This document shows positions 57,891 through 64,000 of a stretch of 64,000 nucleotides of DNA, piece by piece. The stretch is from Luteimonas arsenica. Lineage in GTDB: Bacteria > Pseudomonadota > Gammaproteobacteria > Xanthomonadales > Xanthomonadaceae. Numbering within the stretch: the stretch's first letter is position 1; every line of letters begins with the position of its first letter. The stretch spans positions 434,001 to 498,000 of the forward strand of contig NZ_SJRW01000002.1 of assembly GCF_004352825.1 (NCBI RefSeq), written 5' to 3'. The notes beneath the pieces were generated by a model that was not told the DNA's origin, did not search any database, and saw only the letters and a list, made by a program, of their open reading frames with translations. Position numbers and translations under genes: made by a program.

Positions 57891-59267
57891 TTGAAGCTGC
57901 ACATCCTCGGCATCGCCGGCACCTTCATGGGCGGCGTCGCCGCGCTGGCGCGCGAGCTTGGCCACAAGGTCGAGGGCAGCGACCAGGCCGTGTATCCGCC
58001 GATGTCGACCCAGCTGGAACGGCTGGGCATCGGCCTGCGCCAGGGCTACGACCCGGCGCACATCTCGCCCGGCTGCGACCAGGTGGTCATCGGCAACGCG
58101 CTCTCGCGCGGTAACGCCGCGGTGGAACATGTCCTCGACCACGGCCCGGCCTACACCTCGGGCGCCGAGTGGCTGCGCGACAACGTACTGCCCGGCCGCG
58201 ACACGATCGCGGTGGCGGGGACGCACGGCAAGACGACCACGACCACGATCCTGGCCTGGCTGCTGCAGGCTGCGGGGCGCGAGCCCGGCTTCCTGATCGG
58301 CGGCGTGGCCGAGGACTTCGGCGTGTCCGCGCGCATCGGCGGCGGCCGCGAATTCGTGGTCGAAGCCGACGAATACGACACCGCCTTCTTCGACAAGCGC
58401 TCGAAGTTCGTGCACTACCGGCCGCGGGTCGCGGTGCTCAACAACCTCGAATTCGACCACGCCGACATCTTCCCGGACCTGGCCGCGATCCAGCGCCAGT
58501 TCCACCACTTCGTGCGCACGGTGCCCGGCCGCGGCCGGCTGGTGGTCAACGGCGAGGACCCGCACCTGGCCGAGGTGCTGGCCATGGGCTGCTGGACGCC
58601 GGTGGACCGCTTCGGCATCGACCCCGGCCAGGGCGCGCCGCTGGACTGGCGCGCGCGGCTGCTGGCCGACGACGGCAGCGCCTTCGAAGTGCTGAAGGAT
58701 GGCGTGGCAGTGGGCGAGGTGCGCTGGCCGCTGCTCGGCCGCCACAACGTGATGAACGCGCTCGGCGCGCTGGCCGCCTGCGATGCGGTCGGCGTCGACG
58801 TGGCCACGGTGTTGCCGGCGCTGGCGGGCTTCCGCAGCGTGAAGCGGCGCATGGAACTGCTGGGTGAAGCCGGGGGGATCAGCGTCTACGACGACTTCGC
58901 GCACCATCCCACGGCGATCGCCACCACGCTCGAAGGCCTGCGCGCGAAGGTCGGCACGGCCGGCCGGGTCGTGGTCGCGATGGAGCCGCGCAGCAACTCG
59001 ATGCGCCTGGGCGCGCACGCGGCGGCGCTGGCGCCTTCGCTGGCGCTGGCCGACGCGGTGGTGTTCCTGCACCGGCCGGAGCTCGAATGGGACGCGGGCG
59101 CGGTGGTCGGCGCGCTCGGCGGCCAGGGCGTGGCGGTGCCGGATGCGGACGCGCTGCTGGCCAGCCTGCGAGCGATCGCGCGCGAAGGCGACCACGTGGT
59201 GTTCATGTCCAACGGCGGCTTCGACGGCGCGCCGCGGCGCTTCCTGGCGATGCTGCGCGACGCCTGA
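57891..59267 (+). CDS. mpl: UDP-N-acetylmuramate:L-Ala-gamma-D-Glu-meso-DAP ligase
   Basis: This Mur-ligase family enzyme of 458 residues reuses murein tripeptide in peptidoglycan recycling. The start sequence is KLHILGIAGTFMGGVAALA, the family's N-terminus. The ATP loop is VAGTHGKTTTTTILAWL near 107-123, and EADEYDTAFFDKRSKF near 160-175, NNLEFDHADIFPD and YDDFAHHPTAI near 335-345 are conserved. The only start that gives the family N-terminus is TTG 57891, 5 bp after adk's stop codon; the ATG at 57852 would place the start inside adk. The pair looks like a two-gene transcript. Confidence 0.95.
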   Translation: MKLHILGIAGTFMGGVAALARELGHKVEGSDQAVYPPMSTQLERLGIGLRQGYDPAHISPGCDQVVIGNALSRGNAAVEHVLDHGPAYTSGAEWLRDNVLPGRDTIAVAGTHGKTTTTTILAWLLQAAGREPGFLIGGVAEDFGVSARIGGGREFVVEADEYDTAFFDKRSKFVHYRPRVAVLNNLEFDHADIFPDLAAIQRQFHHFVRTVPGRGRLVVNGEDPHLAEVLAMGCWTPVDRFGIDPGQGAPLDWRARLLADDGSAFEVLKDGVAVGEVRWPLLGRHNVMNALGALAACDAVGVDVATVLPALAGFRSVKRRMELLGEAGGISVYDDFAHHPTAIATTLEGLRAKVGTAGRVVVAMEPRSNSMRLGAHAAALAPSLALADAVVFLHRPELEWDAGAVVGALGGQGVAVPDADALLASLRAIAREGDHVVFMSNGGFDGAPRRFLAMLRDA

Positions 59268-59351
59268 CGGGCGGCCGTGCGCTGCGCACCGCGCCTCGTG
59301 CCGGGGGCGTCGACGCGGCGCTGAGCCAGCGGGCGCGTAGACTGCGGCCCG

Positions 59352-59927
59352 ATGGCCGAGACCACGATGCTCCCTCTGTTCCCGCTGCCGGCCGTGCTGG
59401 TGCCCGGCGCGGTGCTCGGCCTGCGCGTGTTCGAGCCGCGCTACCTGGACATGGTCGGCGAGTGCGGGCGCAGCGGCGGCGGCTTCGGCATCTGCCTGAT
59501 CGCCGAAGGCCCCGAGGTCGGCGCGCCCGCGGTGCCGGCCGGGTTCGGCACCGAGGCGGTGATCGAGGACTTCGGCACCGGCGACGACGGCCTGCTCACC
59601 CTGCGCGTGCGCGGCGCGCGGCGCTTCCGCGTCGCCCGCACCCGGGTACGCGACAACGGCCTGGTCGAGGCCGAGGTCGAGTGGCGCGCGGACGCGCCGG
59701 TGCCGACCCGCCTGCGTCCGCAGCACGCGCTGCTGGGCACCCTGCTGGAGCGGATCTTCGACCAGGTCGGCAAGCCGCCGGGCGACGAGGGCGAGCTCGA
59801 CGATGCCGCCTGGGTCGGCTGGCGCCTGCTCGAGATGCTGCCGATGGCGGAGGAGCGGCGGATGGAGCTGCTGGCGATCGACGATCCGCACGCCAGGCTG
59901 GATGGCCTGTTGGCCCTGATCGGCTAG
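59352..59927 (+). CDS. LON peptidase N-terminal-domain protein
   Basis: The 191-residue protein matches the Lon substrate-binding N-domain alone, with no ATPase or protease part: LPLFPLPAVLVPGAVLGLRV near 7-26, EPRYLDMVGECGRSG near 28-42, GICLIAEGPEVGAP near 47, and the EDFGTGDDGLLTLRVRGARRF strand pair near 72-92. Stand-alone members are widespread in proteobacteria and of unclear role. Its stop overlaps the converging DedA-PAP2 gene by 4 bp. Confidence 0.88.
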   Translation: MAETTMLPLFPLPAVLVPGAVLGLRVFEPRYLDMVGECGRSGGGFGICLIAEGPEVGAPAVPAGFGTEAVIEDFGTGDDGLLTLRVRGARRFRVARTRVRDNGLVEAEVEWRADAPVPTRLRPQHALLGTLLERIFDQVGKPPGDEGELDDAAWVGWRLLEMLPMAEERRMELLAIDDPHARLDGLLALIG

Positions 59928-61924
59928 GGCGCGCTGACCGGCACCCGCGGCAACTGCAGGCGCAGCACCGGTTCGCCCGAGGCCGGATGCGGGTCTTCGC
60001 GCTGCTCCAGGCCTTCCAGGTCCTCGCGCAGCCGGGCGTAGGCGCCATCGGTGTCGGCGTCGGGCGACCACAGGCCGAAGAAGTCGAAGGGCCGCAGGTG
60101 CGTCAGGGTCTGCACCGTGCCGATCCACAGCGGCGTGCCGTCGCGCGGCTGCCGCGGCGCCCGCCACAGGCGCAGCACCAGGATCCGGCCGTCGTCGAGC
60201 TCGCGCCGCATCAGCAGTGCCTCGGCGCTGGCGCCGAGCGTGGCCGGCAGCACCTTCTGCTCCAGCGCCGGTGTGTCGTCGTCGAGCAGCAGCAGGGTGT
60301 CGCGCCAGTCGGCCTGCGGCTGGGTGATCCAGCCGCGGGCGGCGAGCTGCGATTCCAGCGGTGCCAGCGGGCCGGCCACCTGCACGTCCAGCGGCCAGCG
60401 GTGGCTGGCATCGGCCTCGTTGCGCTGCCAGGGCAGCTCCGCCCAGCCGTCCTGCCACCAGGTGGCGAGGTCGATGTTGGCCGGCGGCGGCAGCGGTGCG
60501 AAGCGTTCCAGCAGCGGATCCACGGCGCGCGGCGCGTGCCATGCCGCCGCCGCCAGGAAGGCGCCGTAGAACAGCAGCGCCAGCGGCCGCATCCAGAACG
60601 AGCGCGCCACGTGGCGGCGGTAGGCGATGCCCAGGGCCAGCAGCCAGGCGATGCCCAGCAGCATCCCGCCGACCAGGTCGGTCAGCCAGTGCGCGCCGAG
60701 GTACAGCCGCGCGAAGCCCAGCACCGCGACCACCGCGCCCGAGACCAGGTAGGGCCAGACCCGCTGCCGCCCCGGCAGCTCGCGCGCGATCAGCACGGCG
60801 AAGAAGCCGAAGGTGATCGTGGTCATGGTCAGGCCCACCGAGGGGAAGCCGAAGCCGCTGAGCGCGGTCGGCGGTCGCGGCATGTCGATCGCCGCTTCCA
60901 GCGCCGCGGTCAGCACCAGACCGAAGGCCAGCGCCGCCAGCCAGTGCGCGGCGGCCATCCAGCGACGGCGCCACAGCAGCCACAGGGTCGACAGCGCCAC
61001 CGGCAGGGCCAGCACCACCGGGTCGCCGATCGAGGCCAGCGCCGCCATCAGCCGGTCGGCCAGCGGGTTGCGCAGGGCGTACATCGCGTCGTGGATGCGC
61101 AGGTCCAGCGCCAGCGGCTCGCCGCGGGCGAGCATGGTCGCCAGCAGGGTGAACCAGGCGATGCCGATCGCGAGCAGGCAGGCCGCCAGCAGGATCAGCG
61201 AGGCCGACTCGGGGCGGTTGGGCGAGATCAGGGCGGCGGCGTAGCGGCCCAGGCGCGGATGGTCGCGGGTCCAGCGCAGGGCGCGGGCGAGCAGGGCGTC
61301 GGCGTGGCTGGCGAACCAGCGGTAGCTGTAGAGCACCACCGCCCAGGCCAGGGCGATGGCCGCCAGCAGCGCGCCGACCACCAGCGCCAGGCGGTCGGCG
61401 ACCGCGGCCACGGCCTCGTAGGCCTCGCCGAACAGCCAGCCCGGGGCCAGGAACAGCACCGCCCAGCTGATCGCCGCGACCACGCTGGTCGGCACGTAGC
61501 GGCGCAGCGGCATCCGCGCCATGCCGGCGATCGCGGGCACGAAGGGGCGCACCGGGCCGACGTAGCGGGCAATGAAGATGCCTTTGATCTCGTTGCGGCG
61601 GAAGAGGACTTCCGCGCGATCGAGCAGCTGCGGGTACTTGCTGAAGGGCCAGGTGGCGCGCAGCTGCGGGCCCCAGCGGTGGCCGATCCAGTAGCTGCTG
61701 GCGTCGCCGAGGAGGGCGCCGGCCGCGGCGCAGGCGATGGCGTAGGGACCGGAGATCTCGCCCAGCCCGATCAGCACGCCGATCGCGAACAGCATCGGCA
61801 GCGCGGGCACGATGGCGCCAAGAATGATCACCGCATCGCAGAACGCGATCAGGAATATGACCACGCCGGCGGCCACGGGATGGGCGCCGATCCAGGCAAC
61901 GAGGCTGTCGAACCAGGCACTCAC
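59924..61924 (-). CDS. Three-domain membrane protein: DedA, PAP2-like, LssY C-terminal
   Basis: The 666-residue protein joins a DedA/SNARE-associated domain (about 1-200; FIARYVGPVRPFVPAIAGM near 120-138), a PAP2-type segment (about 255-445) and an LssY-type soluble C-terminus (about 475-666). In canonical PAP2 enzymes the signature is KX6RP, PSGH, then RX5HX3D. Here these places read Glu-AAIDMP-RP, PSVG and ARLYLGAHWLTD. The Lys and the PSGH histidine are changed while the last motif is kept, so phosphatase activity is doubtful. Such fusions are linked to lipid carrier recycling. GTG 61924 is taken as start with low certainty; ATG 61984 is also open. Confidence 0.82.
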   Translation of the reverse strand: MSAWFDSLVAWIGAHPVAAGVVIFLIAFCDAVIILGAIVPALPMLFAIGVLIGLGEISGPYAIACAAAGALLGDASSYWIGHRWGPQLRATWPFSKYPQLLDRAEVLFRRNEIKGIFIARYVGPVRPFVPAIAGMARMPLRRYVPTSVVAAISWAVLFLAPGWLFGEAYEAVAAVADRLALVVGALLAAIALAWAVVLYSYRWFASHADALLARALRWTRDHPRLGRYAAALISPNRPESASLILLAACLLAIGIAWFTLLATMLARGEPLALDLRIHDAMYALRNPLADRLMAALASIGDPVVLALPVALSTLWLLWRRRWMAAAHWLAALAFGLVLTAALEAAIDMPRPPTALSGFGFPSVGLTMTTITFGFFAVLIARELPGRQRVWPYLVSGAVVAVLGFARLYLGAHWLTDLVGGMLLGIAWLLALGIAYRRHVARSFWMRPLALLFYGAFLAAAAWHAPRAVDPLLERFAPLPPPANIDLATWWQDGWAELPWQRNEADASHRWPLDVQVAGPLAPLESQLAARGWITQPQADWRDTLLLLDDDTPALEQKVLPATLGASAEALLMRRELDDGRILVLRLWRAPRQPRDGTPLWIGTVQTLTHLRPFDFFGLWSPDADTDGAYARLREDLEGLEQREDPHPASGEPVLRLQLPRVPVSAP

Positions 61925-61975
61925 CGGGGGAATTATGGCAGCGGCTGGCCGCCTTGCGCCGCCTACAATGCCGGG

Positions 61976-62641
61976 ATGGATCATTCGGGTTCAGTCGAGG
62001 TCGCGGCGCTGAAGGCGGACAGCTTCGGCCGCATCGCGCTGATGCGCGCCGCTGACGGCACGCCGTTCGTCCGCCGCGACCTGCGCCACGTGCCCTGGTG
62101 GCTGCGCCTGCCGGCGTGGTGGCTGGCGCGACGCGAGGCCCGCGGCCTGCAGGCGGTGGCCGGCATGGCCGACGTGCCGCAGCTGCTGGCCTGGGACGGG
62201 CGCGTGCTCGATCGCAGCTACATGGCCGGCGACGCGATGTACCAGCGCCCGCCGCGCGGGGAGCTGGCGTACTTCCGTCGCGCGCGGCGCCTGCTGCAGC
62301 AGCTGCACCGCCGCGGCGTGGCCCACAACGACCTGGCCAAGGAGGCCAACTGGCTGGTGCTCGACGACGGCCGCCCGGCGATCATCGACTTCCAGCTTGC
62401 CGTGCGCGGCCGGCCGCGCTCGCGCTGGATGCGCCTGCTGGCGCGCGAGGACCTGCGCCACCTGCTCAAGCACAAGCGCACCTATTGCCCCGGTGCGATA
62501 ACCCCGGTCGAGCGCCGGGTGCTGAAGCGCACCTCCTGGCTGCGCGAGGCCTGGTTCGCCACCGGCAAGCCGGTGTACCGCTTCGTTACCCGCCGGATCC
62601 TGAAGTGGGAGGACAACGAGGGGCAGGGCCCGAAGCCTTGA
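61976..62641 (+). CDS. Small RIO-like protein kinase/phosphotransferase
   Basis: The 221-residue protein has kinase motifs VAHNDLAKEANWLV near 118-131 (catalytic Asp and metal-binding Asn), and IIDFQLAVRGRPRS near 141-154 with an Asp-Phe-Gln in the DFG place. There is no clear glycine-rich loop; an N-terminal RRDLRHVPWWLRLPAWWLAR near 32 may serve. This layout fits a compact RIO/serine-threonine or aminoglycoside-type kinase fold; the substrate is unknown. The gene is divergent from the DedA-PAP2 gene with 51 bp between chosen starts. Confidence 0.75.
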   Translation: MDHSGSVEVAALKADSFGRIALMRAADGTPFVRRDLRHVPWWLRLPAWWLARREARGLQAVAGMADVPQLLAWDGRVLDRSYMAGDAMYQRPPRGELAYFRRARRLLQQLHRRGVAHNDLAKEANWLVLDDGRPAIIDFQLAVRGRPRSRWMRLLAREDLRHLLKHKRTYCPGAITPVERRVLKRTSWLREAWFATGKPVYRFVTRRILKWEDNEGQGPKP

Positions 62642-62652
62642 ACCGGGGTTCT

Positions 62653-62725
62653 GCTGTGGGCGCGGCTATAGCCGCGATGGCCTGCCCTATCATCCCTGCA
62701 TCGCGGCTATAGCCGCTCCCACAGC
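62653..62725. repeat. REP-like palindromic element
   Basis: Arms 62653-62679 and 62699-62725 are complementary at 26 of 27 positions. Each holds GCGGCTATAGCCGC, itself a 14-bp palindrome, preceded by GTGGG(C/A)GC. A 19-nt spacer separates them. The design (TGTGGGAGCGGC...GCCGCGA) is that of the REP sequences common in pseudomonads and xanthomonads. It fills the gap between the kinase and SDR genes. Confidence 0.9.
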
Positions 62726-62736
62726 GATCGCCCGCC

Positions 62737-63555
62737 ATGACCAGCCTTGCCGGCAAGACCCTCTTCATCACCGGTGCCTCGCGCGGCATCGGCCTCGCCA
62801 TCGCCCTGCGAGCCGCGCGCGACGGCGCCAACGTCGCCATCGCCGCCAAGTCGGACGTGGCCAACCCGAAGCTGCCGGGCACCATCCATACCGCCGCGCG
62901 CGCAGTGACCGAGGCCGGCGGCCAGGGCCTGGCGCTGAAGTGCGACATCCGCGAGGAGGACCAGGTGCGCGCCGCGGTCGCGGCCACCGTCGATGCCTTC
63001 GGCGGCATCGACATCCTGGTCAACAACGCCAGCGCGATCTGGCTGCGCGGCGCGCTGGACACGCCGATGAAGCGCTTCGACCTGATGCAGCAGGTCAATG
63101 CCCGCGGCAGCTTCCTCTGCGCCCAGGCCTGCCTGCCACACCTGCTCGAGGCGGCCAATCCGCACATCCTGACCCTTGCGCCGCCGCCCTCGCTGGACCC
63201 GAAGTGGTGGGGGCCGCACACCGGCTACACCCTGGCCAAGATGGGCATGAGCTTCGTGACCCTGGGCCTGGCCGCCGAGTTCGGGCCGAAGGGCGTGGCG
63301 GTGAACGCGCTGTGGCCGCGCACCATCATCGGTACCGATGCGCTGAACATGATTCCGGGCGTGGAGCCCGGCAACGGCCGCCGGCCCGAGATCATGGCCG
63401 ACGCCGCGCATGCCGTGCTGGTGCGCGAGGCCAAGGGTTTCAGCGGCCGCTTCCTGATCGACGACGAGGTGCTGGCCGAAGCCGGCGTCACCGATCTGTC
63501 CGGATATGCCGTGGACTCCTCGAAGCCGCTGTTCCCCGACCTGTTCCTCGACTGA
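62737..63555 (+). CDS. SDR family oxidoreductase, HSDL2-like
   Basis: This NAD(P)-dependent reductase of 272 residues resembles hydroxysteroid dehydrogenase-like protein 2. The cofactor loop is [15 protein letters not shown] near 13-27, [16 protein letters not shown] near 94-109 is the structural NNAS, and [17 protein letters not shown] near 165-181 carries the YxxxK pair. The catalytic Ser position is in [10 protein letters not shown] rather than the usual Ix[19 protein letters not shown] near 188-204 is typical of HSDL2. The substrate is uncertain. The gene is preceded by the REP-like palindrome and followed by argD. Confidence 0.9.
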   Translation: MTSLAGKTLFITGASRGIGLAIALRAARDGANVAIAAKSDVANPKLPGTIHTAARAVTEAGGQGLALKCDIREEDQVRAAVAATVDAFGGIDILVNNASAIWLRGALDTPMKRFDLMQQVNARGSFLCAQACLPHLLEAANPHILTLAPPPSLDPKWWGPHTGYTLAKMGMSFVTLGLAAEFGPKGVAVNALWPRTIIGTDALNMIPGVEPGNGRRPEIMADAAHAVLVREAKGFSGRFLIDDEVLAEAGVTDLSGYAVDSSKPLFPDLFLD

Positions 63556-63625
63556 GGGCGGCGCGCGGCCCGGCACCCGCGGGCCGGGTGAGACAATGCC
63601 CGGCCCATCCGCACGCACCGCTCCC

Positions 63626-64000
63626 ATGTCCCTGAACGACCTGCTGGCCCTCGGCCGCGACCATTACCTGCCGGTCTACCGCCAGCGCGAGCTGGTGCTC
63701 GAGCGCGGCCAGGGTGCGCGACTGTGGGACAGCGAGGGGCGCGAGTACGTCGACTTCTCTGCCGGCATCGCGGTCTGCAACCTGGGGCATGCCGATCCCG
63801 ATCTGGTGGCCGCGCTGGTCGAGCAGGCCGGCCGGCTCTGGCACACCAGCAACGTCTTCCACAGCGAGCCGCCGCTGCGCCTGGCGCAGGAACTGGTGCA
63901 GGCCTCGCGCTTCGCCGAGCGCGTGTTCTTCTGCAACTCCGGCGCCGAGGCCAACGAGGCCGCCATCAAGCTCGTGCGCAAGTGGGCGGCGGCGCAGGGC
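63626..64000 (+). CDS. argD: Acetylornithine/succinyldiaminopimelate aminotransferase, 5' part
   Basis: The first 125 codons of a class III PLP aminotransferase run off the right edge. [20 protein letters not shown] near 34-53, [21 protein letters not shown] near 54-74 and [17 protein letters not shown] near 104-120 are the family's N-terminal motifs, the last holding the PLP phosphate site (SGAEANE). The usual role is in arginine (and lysine) synthesis. It starts 70 bp after the SDR stop. The catalytic lysine lies beyond the window. Confidence 0.9.
   Translation, partial: MSLNDLLALGRDHYLPVYRQRELVLERGQGARLWDSEGREYVDFSAGIAVCNLGHADPDLVAALVEQAGRLWHTSNVFHSEPPLRLAQELVQASRFAERVFFCNSGAEANEAAIKLVRKWAAAQG

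Noticed and set aside
57561-62641. Long frames of 1140 codons (minus) and 1184 codons (plus)
   Set aside because: They are shadows of mpl, the Lon-N gene and the DedA-PAP2 gene; only the last 222 codons of the plus-strand frame (61976-62641) form a real gene.

Overview
The window is very GC-rich (about 70% by eye, not counted). Gene content and order point to a gammaproteobacterium of the Xanthomonadaceae/Lysobacteraceae (Lysobacter/Luteimonas-like). The evidence is a tryptophan 2,3-dioxygenase that keeps the Xanthomonas H55/H240 numbering, a ThiC close to the Xanthomonas form, a PPi-type phosphofructokinase next to an H+-pyrophosphatase, short-form Adk followed by Mpl, and a waaA-tolC-pcm neighbourhood. 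The genus is inference. No tRNA, rRNA, CRISPR array, insertion sequence or phage gene was seen.

Layout. 1-9020: the 5' part of a secreted nuclease running off the left edge, kynA, an AbgT transporter and two POT peptide transporters. 9030-14001: a TPR-sulfotransferase, then a MarR regulator divergent from hpd, and hmgA; this is the tyrosine catabolic block, with a clear promoter/operator and a nested giant inverted repeat between hpd and hmgA. 14096-21676: a lipoprotein, a Ca/Na antiporter, and a six-gene Pha/Mrp (group 2) cation/proton antiporter operon in which every junction is a 4-bp overlap. 21836-26929: small metabolic and membrane genes. 26955-31696: LPS core/lipid A genes (glycosyltransferase, O-antigen ligase, acyltransferase, waaA). 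31721-38783: tolC, pcm, and a TetR-controlled RND pump. 38809-46765: thrB, a three-gene 2-oxoacid:acceptor oxidoreductase operon with a GltD-ferredoxin fusion subunit, and a TPP riboswitch upstream of thiC.

46875-53152 is the most accessory-looking stretch. It holds a stand-alone RNase A-like toxin with a CdiI-type immunity gene, an unusual ion channel, an RTX-repeat protein carrying an M91 (NleD-like) zinc protease domain with a secreted companion, and two mirror-image palindromic elements that share a 47-nt core. Interleaved with and following this stretch is a pyrophosphate-energy set: ppa, hppA (with Lys460, the K+-independent type) and pfp, then adk. The right end carries mpl, a Lon-N-like protein, a DedA-PAP2-LssY fusion with altered phosphatase residues, a small kinase, a REP-like palindrome, an HSDL2-type reductase and the start of argD.

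The strongest candidates for something new are the mirrored palindromes at 52606-53002, the nested inverted repeat at 12406-12673, the solitary RNase A-like toxin/immunity pair, and the RTX-M91 protein.
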